DNA of 64,000 bases from Clostridium_AT stratigraminis. Lineage in GTDB: Bacteria; Bacillota; Clostridia; Clostridiales; Clostridiaceae. Shown piece after piece: positions 17,089 to 26,923 of this stretch (position 1 is the stretch's first letter; the number at the start of each line of letters is the position of its first letter). The notes under the pieces were generated by a model. That model saw only the letters and a list, made by a program, of their open reading frames with translations. It made no database searches and was not told where the DNA came from. The stretch covers positions 1 to 64,000 of the forward strand of contig NZ_JBJHZZ010000012.1 of NCBI RefSeq assembly GCF_045310675.1, given 5' to 3'. The translations under genes and the position numbers were made by a program.

Positions 17089-20000
17089 TTATTTTGTTCT
17101 AGTTTCAAATTCACTAATAAGCTTCATTATTAGTTGTTTACCCTCATCATAATCCCCTCGGCGTAAACTAAGCTCAATTTTAAAGGCTAATGTCTTCATA
17201 TCAACTATACCCTTAGTATTAAATTTATCTTTTATATTGTGAATTAAACCCTTCAGATAATGCGTGTATGTATAGTCATTTAAAGTTTGACTCACAAAAA
17301 TATCTTTAAGTAATTTAAAAGATTCAGCAATCTCTACATCATTTTGAATAATTGAATCATCAAGCTTCTTATTAACAATTTGTTTACAAATATTAAGGTT
17401 ATTATTTGATTTCACATAAGGAACATCACTTTCTACAAGACTTTGATTATATACTTTTTCTATTACAGAATACAATTCTTCAATCTGAAAAGGTTTAGCT
17501 ATATATTCATCCATACCTGAGCTTAGATATTTTTCCTTATCCCCAAAAATAGCATGTGCAGTTAATGCTATTATTGGAACGTGTTCACCTGTCTCTATTT
17601 CCTTATTACGAATTATCCCTGTTACCTCAACACCATTCATCTCCGGCATTTGATCATCCATAAGTATGACATCATATTGATTTTTTTCTAACTTATTTAA
17701 TACTTCCCTTCCGGTATTAGCTACAGTTACATTATATCCCTTTCTTTGGAGCATCTTATAAGTAAATAACTGATTTACCTTATCATCCTCTGCAAGTAGA
17801 ATGCATAGGCCTGAATTTCCCCTACTATTCCCATTATCTTTATTTAATTTATCATTATTTAAATTTCCTAACTTTATATTTATATAAAATTCAAAGATGC
17901 TGCCCTTACCTTTTTGGCTGCTAACCCTTACCTTACCACCCATCATTTCTATAAGTCTTTTTGAAATAGCAAGTCCAAGCCCTGTTCCTCCATATTTACT
18001 TTTGTTAGAACAGTCTAACTGGCTAAAGCTCATAAACAGCTTATTTATATCCTTTTCATCTATGCCAATACCTGTATCAGAAACTGAGAAACCCAATTCA
18101 ATATTGTCATCACAAACCAGTTTACTTCTTACTGAAAGAACTATTTTACCATCTTCTGTGAATTTAATGGCGTTACCAAGTAAATTATTAAGTACTTGCT
18201 TAATCCTGTTGGGATCCCCATATAAGTTGACTGGAATATTCCCGTGGAATTGTTGAACAAGTTCAATACCCTTTTCGTTTGCCCTAAAATAATGAGGCTT
18301 TATTGTTTCTTCTATAAGCTGCCTTATATTGAAATTAACATTATCAATTGATAATTTTCCAGCCTCAACTTTAGAAAAATCAAGAATATCATTAATTACT
18401 GTTAAAAGAGAATCTGCAGATACCTTAGCAATATTTAAATTTTCTTGCTGTTCATGATCTAGTTGAGTCATAAGTGTCATATTTATCATACCAATAATAC
18501 CATTAAGGGGAGTTCTTATTTCATGACTCATATTAGCTAAGAATTCACTTTTAGCCCTATTTGCTTCTTCTGCTGCATTTTTGGCCTTTTTGAGCTCTTC
18601 CTCCACCTTTTTCCTTTCAGTTATATCACGTGCTATTGATATAATAACTTCTTTGCCATTCATGTTAAAGTAATGCGAACTTACTTCTAGTGGTAACTCT
18701 ATAGAGTTCTTGGTTAAATAGGTTGTCTCATAAGTGAAATGCTTGTTATTAATAATATTTCTTATAAGATTAGGTCTAGTTTCAATTAATTCCTTTGATA
18801 GTAAGTTTCTAGGCCCCATCTTAAGTAATTCTTCACGGGTATACCCTATCTTACTGCATGCTGAATTATTTACTTCAATATACTTTGTAATCATATGTTC
18901 TTTATCAATAATCTCATGTACCAGGATTGGATCATTTCCATTATTAAACAGAGCTTTATATCTTTCCTCACTTTCATGTAGAATTTGCTCATGTTTTTTT
19001 CTATCTCTTATATCCCGAATTATGCTCAAATGAAGCTTTTTACCCCCAATTTCCGCTAACTGAGAGCTCACTTCTACTGGAATAACGATTCCATCCTTTG
19101 TATAATGGACGGACTCAAACATAATACCCTCTTCTTCTTCTGCTTGCTTTAGTTCTTCCTTAATTTTTTTCATACTTTCAGCATCCTTGCCCCTAAGGTC
19201 AAAAATGGTTTTTTTAAGAATCTCTTCCGATGTGTATCCATATAGGTTCAAGGCTGATTTATTTGCCTCAACTATGTTCCCTTCAATGTCTATAAAAAGT
19301 ATAGCATCATAAGCCTTTTCCGATAGTAATTGATATCTTTTCTTTTCTTCCTCTGCTAGCCTTTGTTCAGTTATATCAAGTAAAACACCAACATATCCCT
19401 CAAAATTTCCATCAATATTACTATAAGGCCTTCCCATTTCATGCACCCATCTAAATTCTCCCCTTGAATTCTTCAATCGGTAATACAAATCTATGGGTTC
19501 CTTTTTCTTGACTGAACTCATGTATAACATAACATATGAATCCTTATCTTCATTATGTATTCCATCCATCCAACCATAGTCTATTTCATGATAAGAAGAT
19601 CTCCCCCTAAAAGATAACCAGGTTTTGTTGTAATAATTACGCTTTCCATTTTTATCTGATCTCCAAATTAGCATAGGATAATTTTCAAATATTGTAAGAT
19701 AAAAATCTCTGGATTTAGCTATTCTCTTTTCAAGCAACTTTTTTTCTGTTATATCATCTAGTGATATTACAATGCATTTCTTTTTGTTCATAATCACTGG
19801 GTCAGCATTAACTCTGTACCAATTCTGCTTTTCCTTTTCGTCTACAATAATAGTATGCTGAACTTCTATACCGTGGTAAGCCACCCTTGTATTTGACACT
19901 TTTGTAAACATATTGCACATTGAGCACTCATTACAATGCTCACTGCTTCCACAGCCATCAGCACCCTTGACACTATTTAAACAACTAAGCGCATCCCCGA

Positions 20001-20172
20001 ATTTACTACCTATGACTAAACTTCTGTCTTTATTGAATAGCTTAGAAGCAGCTAAGTTCACTCTAGTTATACTATTTGAATCGTCCATAATTATCATTCC
20101 AATAGGTGCATATTCAAATATTGCTCTGAAATTTTCTAATTCACTATTACTATTTAAGTTGCTATTTTCCAT
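17089..20172 (-). CDS. Hybrid sensor histidine kinase (PAS x4, HisKA, HATPase, REC)
   Basis: A protein of about 1027 residues without membrane segments. Four PAS domains (the first with a cysteine-rich insert containing CGSSEHCNECSMC) are followed by HisKA (phospho-His in SHEIRTPLNG), an ATPase domain (NAIKFTEDG, DTGIGI, GGTGLGLAISK) and a receiver (LLAEDD, VILMDDQMPEMNG, IAKPF). A C-terminal helical tail contains HYLKG and resembles a degraded Hpt domain. The cysteine insert in PAS 1 might bind a metal or sense redox. The ATG at 20172 is preferred, with AGGGATGG upstream, over the TTG at 20193. It is translated within the che operon. Confidence 0.9.
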   Translation of the reverse strand: MENSNLNSNSELENFRAIFEYAPIGMIIMDDSNSITRVNLAASKLFNKDRSLVIGSKFGDALSCLNSVKGADGCGSSEHCNECSMCNMFTKVSNTRVAYHGIEVQHTIIVDEKEKQNWYRVNADPVIMNKKKCIVISLDDITEKKLLEKRIAKSRDFYLTIFENYPMLIWRSDKNGKRNYYNKTWLSFRGRSSYHEIDYGWMDGIHNEDKDSYVMLYMSSVKKKEPIDLYYRLKNSRGEFRWVHEMGRPYSNIDGNFEGYVGVLLDITEQRLAEEEKKRYQLLSEKAYDAILFIDIEGNIVEANKSALNLYGYTSEEILKKTIFDLRGKDAESMKKIKEELKQAEEEEGIMFESVHYTKDGIVIPVEVSSQLAEIGGKKLHLSIIRDIRDRKKHEQILHESEERYKALFNNGNDPILVHEIIDKEHMITKYIEVNNSACSKIGYTREELLKMGPRNLLSKELIETRPNLIRNIINNKHFTYETTYLTKNSIELPLEVSSHYFNMNGKEVIISIARDITERKKVEEELKKAKNAAEEANRAKSEFLANMSHEIRTPLNGIIGMINMTLMTQLDHEQQENLNIAKVSADSLLTVINDILDFSKVEAGKLSIDNVNFNIRQLIEETIKPHYFRANEKGIELVQQFHGNIPVNLYGDPNRIKQVLNNLLGNAIKFTEDGKIVLSVRSKLVCDDNIELGFSVSDTGIGIDEKDINKLFMSFSQLDCSNKSKYGGTGLGLAISKRLIEMMGGKVRVSSQKGKGSIFEFYINIKLGNLNNDKLNKDNGNSRGNSGLCILLAEDDKVNQLFTYKMLQRKGYNVTVANTGREVLNKLEKNQYDVILMDDQMPEMNGVEVTGIIRNKEIETGEHVPIIALTAHAIFGDKEKYLSSGMDEYIAKPFQIEELYSVIEKVYNQSLVESDVPYVKSNNNLNICKQIVNKKLDDSIIQNDVEIAESFKLLKDIFVSQTLNDYTYTHYLKGLIHNIKDKFNTKGIVDMKTLAFKIELSLRRGDYDEGKQLIMKLISEFETRTK

Positions 20173-20196
20173 AAAATCCATCCCTAATACCAAATA

Positions 20197-20595
20197 TTAT
20201 TTAATTAAATTGAGTTCAGCTAAGGCTACAAATATTTCCTCTACTTCAAATGGCTTCGCAATATATTTATTGCAGCCATACAGCATACACTTTTCAATTA
20301 GATTTCTATCTGATAAAGCAGATGTTACAATGATTTTAGCTTTATCTTTATCTATAATTCCTTTTTGCCTTTCTAAATCCCTTACAATCTTAATAACTTT
20401 TGTACCATCTATCTTAGGCATCATAATATCTACACATAAAAGGTTGTAAGGTTCATTTTCGTCATGTGCTAGAAGAAATGCATCTATTGCCTCTATCCCA
20501 TCCACTGTTAGGTCACATTTACCACAATTTGATAAAATTTTTTGTATATATCTTCTGCTATCTGCATCATCTTCTACTATTAAAATTTTCATCAT
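20197..20595 (-). CDS. Stand-alone receiver (CheY-like) protein
   Basis: A 132-residue receiver with the VEDD acidic pocket, phospho-Asp in LLCVDIMMPK, Thr/Ser in VTSAL and Lys in IAKPF. It is a paralogue of the receiver at 16667-17062, and each lies directly after one of the two hybrid kinases. This suggests duplication of a kinase-receiver unit. AAGGAG lies ten bases before the ATG. Probable role: phosphoacceptor for the upstream hybrid kinase. There is no DNA-binding domain. Confidence 0.9.
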   Translation of the reverse strand: MMKILIVEDDADSRRYIQKILSNCGKCDLTVDGIEAIDAFLLAHDENEPYNLLCVDIMMPKIDGTKVIKIVRDLERQKGIIDKDKAKIIVTSALSDRNLIEKCMLYGCNKYIAKPFEVEEIFVALAELNLIK

Positions 20596-20614
20596 TAATC
20601 TAACGCTCCTTAAT

Positions 20615-23600
20615 TTATTTATTGCTAATTATAGCTTGTTTAAATTCTTCTTTAAGCAAACTATAGAGCCTTTCTATTTCTTGATAATCAGCTGACCTCG
20701 ACGCGAGCTCCATTTTAAATGCTATATTTTTAAGTTTTTTTTGCCCTAAGCTAGATGAAGAAGTTTTAACATAATGTGCTAACTGTTCAACTATCCCTAT
20801 ATCCATTTTACTTATAAATCCATCTTTATTAAATAGTTCGGTAAGTTTTTCCATATTTAAGCTCAATTCTTTTTTCAGAGAATCCTTTTTATCACCTTTC
20901 TTATCATCTATAATATCACAAATAAGCAAATCATTAGGGTGTGAACTCTTAAGGATATTCTTCCTTCCACTCAAAATCCGAATTCCCATAGCCTTAGTTA
21001 TTATTTGTTGCAAATCATTTAATTCAAAAGGTTTTGAAAGATATTCGTCAATACCAATTGACATAAACTTCTCCCTGTCACCTTTTAATGCATGTGCTGT
21101 AATGGCTATTATAGGCACTCGATAATCTATTCGATTCTCTAGCTTTCTTATCTCTTTAGTAGCTTCAATGCCATCCATCTCCGGCATCTGTATATCCATG
21201 AGTATTATGTCAAATTCTTTCTTTGCATATAAATTTATAGCTTCAATGCCGTTATTAGCAATTATAAAATTATATCCAAGATTCTTTAACATTTTACTTA
21301 TAACTAGTTGATTCGTACTATCATCTTCAACTAGTAATATATTTAAGATATGCTTATTAGTTAGTGAATTAATAGAGTTATTTTGAACTGTGTTAGTAGT
21401 ATCAACTATACCGGTTATTACAGTAAATGAAAATTTACTACCCTTCCCTTTTTCACTTTCAGCCCAAATATTACCATTCATCATTTCCACTAATTGCTTA
21501 CTTATGGCTAATCCAAGACCTGTTCCACCATATTTTCTTGTATATGAAGCGTCAACTTGACTGAAACTTTTAAACAAAAGATTCATATTATTATTTTCTA
21601 TTCCAATACCTGTATCTTCTACTATGAATTCTAATTCTGCCATTTCCTGTTCATATCTCACACATTTAACTAATACCGAAATCATGCCTCTTTCTGTAAA
21701 CTTAATAGCATTTGCAATAAGATTATTAAGTACCTGTTTTATTTTGTTAGAATCACCTAAGACTTCTTCAGGGACATCATCAAATATATTATAATATATA
21801 TTTAAATCCTTTTTATTTGCCAGTGCAGAATGCGGCTTAATTATCTCTCTTATGAGATCACGTAAATTAAACTTAATTTTTTCAAGGCTCATTTTACCTG
21901 CTTCAATTTTTGAGAAATCAAGTATGTCATTAATTACTTCTAAAAGAGAGCTTGCAGAAGACTTCACAATATTTAAATTCTCTCTCTGTTCCTCATCTAA
22001 TTCAGTTAATAGTGTCAAATTAGTCATCCCAATTACACCATTTAAAGGAGTTCGTATCTCATGGCTCATGTTAGCTAAAAATTCACTTTTTGCACGATTG
22101 GCGGACTCCGCTTCAAGCTTAGCTCTTCTTAATTCATCAGCAGCCTTTCTTTGTTCAGTTATATCGTTAAAGATAGTAGCAGCATACCCTTTTTCTGGAC
22201 TATACATTAAAACTGAAAACCATCTATTATCTATTGGGGAATAAACATCATCAAATTTTATACTTTGGCCACTTAAGGCTACCTCCCCCAAATAGGTAAG
22301 ACTTTTTAAAAATACCCTATCGTTTTTAAACAATTCAAAGTGACGTTTGTCTAAAATATTCTCTCTCTTAAGCCCAATATGCTTAGCAAATGCATTATTT
22401 GCCTCAAGATAAATAGCATCAATGGGGATATTTCTCTCATCTAGAATAATCTTGTTATAACAAAACGGATTGTCCATATTCATAAATAAGGATTGGTACT
22501 TCTCCTGACTTTCATTTAACATACGCTGCATCTTTTTCTGCTCAGTTATATCTATTGCCACACCACCAATATATTTTTTCCCCTTTGAATCATAGAAAGT
22601 AAATTTAGCACTAAGCCATTCTTGAATACCATTTTTAGTGGAAGTTGTCTCCTCTAAAGTTAATGGCTCTTCGCTCTCTAGTATCTGAGTATCAATTTTT
22701 CTAAAACCTTCAGCAGTTTCCTTATCCCAAAGTTCAAATCCGTTCTTCCCTATACATTCGTCTTCACTTAGGTTTATTAACTTTTCAAAAGCATTGTTAA
22801 CAAATACATACTTACCATTATTGTCTTTAATATAGGCTACAGCTGGAATATTCCTCATAAATGTATTGAAACGCTCTTCGCTTTCTTTAAGAAGCCGTTC
22901 TGTCTTTTTTAGCTCTGTTATATCTGCTCCTATGACGCCTACATACTTCTTTCCATTTGTATCACTAAAAAGAAACTTGGAACTTTGCCATTCATGAACG
23001 GTATTCCCTAAACTTGTTGTCTCTTCAATAGTTAATAATTGACCACTCCTTAGTACTTGAATATCCTCACTTATGTATCTTTCAGCGGTTTCCTTATCCC
23101 AAAGATCATAATCATTCTTCCCTATCCAATTGGTTTTAGAAGGCCCTAAAGCTTTTTCAAAAACAGGATTGCCATAGATATAATTTCCGTTTTCATCTTT
23201 AATAAAGGCTGATACAGGAATGTTATTCATAAAGGAGTCAAATCGCTCTTCACTTTCCTTAAGAAGTTTTTGACCCTTCTTTCTTTTAGAAATATCTCTT
23301 GCTACTGCTAATATTGTTTCTTTACCTTCTAGTATGAAGCAATGAGCACTTACTTCTGTAGGTATTTTCTCCCCATCTTTCGTTAAATGGGTGACTTCAT
23401 AAGTTAAATTCTTTTTTTTCTTTAATGTTTCTAACACCGTCTTAACATCACTTATATTTATATCTGTAGGTGACATATTCATAAATTCTTCTCTAGAGTA
23501 TTTAAGTCTTTCTATTGCTACATCGTTTACCTCAATAAATTTGGCAGATCTTGATTTATTGTCATCAGATAATTCGAAAACAAATGCAGCATCATTTATA

Positions 23601-24478
23601 TTATTAAATAAATTACGAAACTTTTCCTCGCTTCGTCTAACAGCATCTTCAGCCTCTTTCTTATCATTTATATCATAACCTGTTCCTATATAACCTTCAT
23701 ATACTCCATAATCATTGTAATAAGGATTGCCTTTAAAAAGCAGCCATCTATAAACTCCATCGTTGCGCTTGAAACGTCCATATATTTCAAAAGGCTGCCT
23801 TTTACTGGTTAACTCTAAATAAGTTTTGAGGCAATTATCTCTGTCCTGCGAATGTATTCTATTCCAAAAATCAAGATGCACATCTTTTATTGAGACCATA
23901 CCTGAAAATTCTAAAAATCTTTTATTTATATAACTTAGCTCTCCATTATTTCCTGCCATCCATATAAATGTCGGAAAGTTTTCCAATAAGGTTGTATAAA
24001 AGGTTACAGACTTGTCCAGCTTATCTTTAAGTTGCCTAATCTTGGTTATATCATCCTCTAACTTTTGCTTTATTCGTTTATTTTCTAATCTGATTTTTGT
24101 TTCTTTAAGCTCACGGCACACAACAAATTCTAGTCTTTTAATATTTGAAGTTTCAATATAGTCGCGGCATCCATTATTCATGAGCTTCATAGCATAGTCA
24201 TCAAAATTTTTATCTGTTACCACTATAAAAGGAATATTGAGTTTATATTCGTTGAAGATTTTGAGCGCATCTAATGAGGTAAATTTATTGTCCGAATGAT
24301 TGGAAATTATTATATCCCATTCTTCTTTTTCAAGTTTATTTCTCAGGGATGATTCACTTTCAGCAATATCCGCTGTCAAATTATACTTAAGACCTTCAAG
24401 ATATTCGGTTGACATTTTAATTGTTGAATTTAATTTGCCTACAAATAATACTTTTAATTTCTTCAGAATCTCGCCCAT
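20615..24478 (-). CDS. Hybrid sensor histidine kinase (pseudo-REC, PAS x5, HisKA, HATPase, REC, Hpt-like)
   Basis: About 1287 residues, soluble. An N-terminal receiver-like domain lacks the acidic pair and the phospho-Asp (IIISNHSD in its place). About five PAS domains follow, two of them near-duplicates (FMNNIPVSAFIKDENGNYI and FMRNIPAVAYIKDNNGKYV). Then come HisKA (SHEIRTPLNG), the ATPase boxes (NAIKFTERG, DTGIGI, GGTGLGLAISK) and a receiver (VEDDSTNQ, ILMDIQMPEMDG, LSKPF). The C-terminal helix has AHYVKTSSSSLG, which keeps the H-x-x-K of an Hpt domain. An internal phosphorelay is likely. ATG 24478 follows AAGGGGA. Confidence 0.9.
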   Translation of the reverse strand: MGEILKKLKVLFVGKLNSTIKMSTEYLEGLKYNLTADIAESESSLRNKLEKEEWDIIISNHSDNKFTSLDALKIFNEYKLNIPFIVVTDKNFDDYAMKLMNNGCRDYIETSNIKRLEFVVCRELKETKIRLENKRIKQKLEDDITKIRQLKDKLDKSVTFYTTLLENFPTFIWMAGNNGELSYINKRFLEFSGMVSIKDVHLDFWNRIHSQDRDNCLKTYLELTSKRQPFEIYGRFKRNDGVYRWLLFKGNPYYNDYGVYEGYIGTGYDINDKKEAEDAVRRSEEKFRNLFNNINDAAFVFELSDDNKSRSAKFIEVNDVAIERLKYSREEFMNMSPTDINISDVKTVLETLKKKKNLTYEVTHLTKDGEKIPTEVSAHCFILEGKETILAVARDISKRKKGQKLLKESEERFDSFMNNIPVSAFIKDENGNYIYGNPVFEKALGPSKTNWIGKNDYDLWDKETAERYISEDIQVLRSGQLLTIEETTSLGNTVHEWQSSKFLFSDTNGKKYVGVIGADITELKKTERLLKESEERFNTFMRNIPAVAYIKDNNGKYVFVNNAFEKLINLSEDECIGKNGFELWDKETAEGFRKIDTQILESEEPLTLEETTSTKNGIQEWLSAKFTFYDSKGKKYIGGVAIDITEQKKMQRMLNESQEKYQSLFMNMDNPFCYNKIILDERNIPIDAIYLEANNAFAKHIGLKRENILDKRHFELFKNDRVFLKSLTYLGEVALSGQSIKFDDVYSPIDNRWFSVLMYSPEKGYAATIFNDITEQRKAADELRRAKLEAESANRAKSEFLANMSHEIRTPLNGVIGMTNLTLLTELDEEQRENLNIVKSSASSLLEVINDILDFSKIEAGKMSLEKIKFNLRDLIREIIKPHSALANKKDLNIYYNIFDDVPEEVLGDSNKIKQVLNNLIANAIKFTERGMISVLVKCVRYEQEMAELEFIVEDTGIGIENNNMNLLFKSFSQVDASYTRKYGGTGLGLAISKQLVEMMNGNIWAESEKGKGSKFSFTVITGIVDTTNTVQNNSINSLTNKHILNILLVEDDSTNQLVISKMLKNLGYNFIIANNGIEAINLYAKKEFDIILMDIQMPEMDGIEATKEIRKLENRIDYRVPIIAITAHALKGDREKFMSIGIDEYLSKPFELNDLQQIITKAMGIRILSGRKNILKSSHPNDLLICDIIDDKKGDKKDSLKKELSLNMEKLTELFNKDGFISKMDIGIVEQLAHYVKTSSSSLGQKKLKNIAFKMELASRSADYQEIERLYSLLKEEFKQAIISNK

Positions 24479-24517
24479 ACTAATCCCCTTATATTTCAAT
24501 TTAATATAAAAAAGATA

Positions 24518-24991
24518 TTATATTATTAACGGTTGTGTCATAGTCTTTATATTTCCTGTGCCTACCTCCATATATATTGTTCTGCTCTGAAATCCACCTA
24601 CCTGTGTATATTTGTAGTTTAACCCTAGTCCCTCTAATACTTCCCTAACTGCTTCAATATTTCTCCTTCCTATATTAAAAACATCATTTTTCCTAATAGA
24701 GTCAGAACCCCCAAACAGCTGCACTTCCAATTCGCTCTTATAGCAACCAAATTTATAGCACATTTCATTTATAAGCAGTGGTACTCCCATAATTGCGTAA
24801 TAACATGGTCGTTCATTATTTTCTTTACTTAAAGAAATTGGTGAAGGTAATGCAATATGCACCATACCAGCAACGAATCTTGACGGAGCATATACAGTCA
24901 CCGCAACGCATGAACCAAGGGCAAAGGTTTTAATCATATCCTTTTTATCATTAGATATCACGTATTCTCCAATTCCAACAAACTTATCCAT
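24518..24991 (-). CDS. cheD: Chemoreceptor glutamine deamidase CheD
   Basis: A 157-residue CheD. It has the catalytic Cys in FALGSCVAVTVY, the His in GMVHIALPSP and a conserved QVGG near the C-terminus. CheD deamidates selected glutamines in chemoreceptor cytoplasmic domains and, in Bacillus, also partners the phosphatase CheC. No cheC gene is seen in this operon. It overlaps the usual order cheR-cheB-cheD and is seven bases after cheB. Confidence 0.94.
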   Translation of the reverse strand: MDKFVGIGEYVISNDKKDMIKTFALGSCVAVTVYAPSRFVAGMVHIALPSPISLSKENNERPCYYAIMGVPLLINEMCYKFGCYKSELEVQLFGGSDSIRKNDVFNIGRRNIEAVREVLEGLGLNYKYTQVGGFQSRTIYMEVGTGNIKTMTQPLII

Positions 24992-24998
24992 AAGGTTA

Positions 24999-26030
24999 TC
25001 ATTCCTTTAACATTGAATATATTAGGCTCGGTATATTCTCAAGATTAGTCTGCTTTTCTACAGCACCAATATTAAAAGCTACCTTTGGCATCCCATAAAC
25101 CACGCTAGAATTTTCATTTTGCCCTATTGTCCTAGCCCCGTTATTTTTCATAGTCAGGAGCCCCTTTGCACCATCGTATCCCATCCCAGTAAGTATTACA
25201 CCAACAGCATTTTTACCTGCCTCTTTTGCCACTGACTCAAAGAGAACATCTACAGAAGGGCAGTGTCCATTTACTTTATCTCCATTAAAGCACTCAACCT
25301 TGTACTTATCCCCAAACTTTTTAATCCTCATATGCTTATCTCCTGGAGCTATTAAAACACTTCCTCGCTCTACGACATCTCCTGTTATTGCTTCACGAAC
25401 ATTAAATGGAGTAAAATTATTAAGTCTTTCTGCAAACATTTTTGAAAACACTGGGGGTATATGCTGTACAATTACTATACCAGGTACATTATTAGGCAAG
25501 GACTTCAAAGTATTGAAAATGGCCTCTGTACCTCCTGTGGAGGCTCCTATGGCAATAATCTTGTTGCTAATAATTGAGTCTTTTTTAAGTATAGTTTCCA
25601 CCTTTTGATTTTCTTCTCTTAATTTTATCACCTTAGATGTTGATGATATTTTAATCTTATAAATTAGCTCATCTATAAGTGTTTCTACACCTTTGACAGA
25701 TTGAACATCAGGCTTAATAACAAAATCTACGGCACCTGCATTCAAGGCATCAAACACAGCATTACTTACAGTGCTAACTACAATAACTGGTAATGAATAC
25801 TGAGGTAATAACCTTTTAATAAATTCAATTCCGTTCATTTTAGGCATTTCTATATCACAAGTCATAACATCGGGCCTAAATTTCAAAATTTTATCTCTTG
25901 CATCAAATGGATCAACCGCTTTTGCAACAACCTCGATTTCAGAATCAGAAGATATTCCCCTAGAAAGAACTTCCCTGAATACAAGACTATCATCTACAAC
26001 TAGAACCTTAATCTTTTTACTTCTTATCAT
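24999..26030 (-). CDS. cheB: Chemotaxis methylesterase CheB
   Basis: A 343-residue two-domain protein. The receiver has VVDDS, phospho-Asp in VMTCDIEMPKMNG and KPDV. A linker leads to the methylesterase domain, whose catalytic triad is visible: Ser in GASTGGTEA, His in VIVQHIPPVFSKMF and Asp in LTGMGYDGAKG. Phosphorylated CheB removes methyl groups from receptor glutamates for adaptation. It starts five bases after cheR with AAAGGAATAAATAAA before the ATG, so translation is probably coupled. Confidence 0.95.
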   Translation of the reverse strand: MIRSKKIKVLVVDDSLVFREVLSRGISSDSEIEVVAKAVDPFDARDKILKFRPDVMTCDIEMPKMNGIEFIKRLLPQYSLPVIVVSTVSNAVFDALNAGAVDFVIKPDVQSVKGVETLIDELIYKIKISSTSKVIKLREENQKVETILKKDSIISNKIIAIGASTGGTEAIFNTLKSLPNNVPGIVIVQHIPPVFSKMFAERLNNFTPFNVREAITGDVVERGSVLIAPGDKHMRIKKFGDKYKVECFNGDKVNGHCPSVDVLFESVAKEAGKNAVGVILTGMGYDGAKGLLTMKNNGARTIGQNENSSVVYGMPKVAFNIGAVEKQTNLENIPSLIYSMLKE

Positions 26031-26035
26031 TTTAT

Positions 26036-26851
26036 TTATTCCTTTCTGTAGACTGATGGCATAATATGTTTAAATCCAGTTTCATCACGATTGATGGATT
26101 CTGAATGACCAATGAAGAGATATCCTCCATATTCCAAAGCATCATAAAACTTATTAATTAATTCTTTCTTAGTTTCATTATCAAAATAGATCATTACATT
26201 TCTACAGAATATTGTATGAAACTTTTTTTTAAAAGGAAAAATTCTATCCATTAAATTAAACTTTCTATATATAATTTCATTCCTTATTTGATCAATAAGG
26301 ACATTTTTTTCACTATCTATCTTTTTAAAATAATTAAATCTCCAATTAAGTGGGATTGATGCTATTTCTTCACTACTGTATTCACCTTTCATTGCAATAT
26401 CTAGAACCTTACTTGAAATATCTGTGGCTAATATCTTAGTATTCCACCATTTTTTATCACAACCTAAAAATTCATCGATTATCATTGATAAAGTATATGG
26501 CTCCTCACCTGTTGAACAACCGGCACTCCAAACACGTAAATCTTTATCCTTAACAGTTTGCTTAATATAAGGTAAAACCTTATCCCTAAAAAAATAAAAA
26601 TGATCGACTTCCCTCATAAAAAATGTATGATTTGTTGTTATCTTATCAATCAGAGTAGTTACAGCATCACCAGTTTTATCTGAAATTACATAATTGAAAT
26701 ACTCTGAAAAATTGTTAAAACCTTTTTGTGTAAGTACATTTTGAAGTCTTCCAGTTACAAGGGTCTGCTTACGTTCTCCTAAATTAATACCATATTGGCT
26801 TTTAATAAAACTTGCCAATTGCATATACTCTCTCTGTGTAATTTCTAACAT
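26036..26851 (-). CDS. cheR: Chemoreceptor methyltransferase CheR
   Basis: A 271-residue CheR. It has the helical N-terminal domain (NHTFFMREVDHFYFF), the SAM-binding motif AGCSTGEEPYTLSM and the later FCRNVMIYFDNE, all characteristic. It uses S-adenosylmethionine to methylate glutamates on the chemoreceptor. The order cheR-cheB-cheD is standard. A small hairpin separates it from the receptor gene upstream, which may lower its expression relative to the receptor. Confidence 0.95.
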   Translation of the reverse strand: MLEITQREYMQLASFIKSQYGINLGERKQTLVTGRLQNVLTQKGFNNFSEYFNYVISDKTGDAVTTLIDKITTNHTFFMREVDHFYFFRDKVLPYIKQTVKDKDLRVWSAGCSTGEEPYTLSMIIDEFLGCDKKWWNTKILATDISSKVLDIAMKGEYSSEEIASIPLNWRFNYFKKIDSEKNVLIDQIRNEIIYRKFNLMDRIFPFKKKFHTIFCRNVMIYFDNETKKELINKFYDALEYGGYLFIGHSESINRDETGFKHIMPSVYRKE

Positions 26852-26879
26852 TTAAAATCACCCTACGTGTTTATATTAT

Positions 26880-26907
26880 CAAAGAGAGCCTTTTAAAGAC
26901 TCTCTCC
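26880..26907 (-). terminator. Internal hairpin between receptor gene and cheR
   Basis: On the minus strand AGAGAGTC pairs with GGCTCTCT (one mismatch) around seven bases and is followed by TTGAT. It lies in the largest gap (72 bases) of the operon and may act as a partial terminator or mRNA processing site. Confidence 0.5.
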
Positions 26908-26923
26908 ATTTTTAAATTAAACT

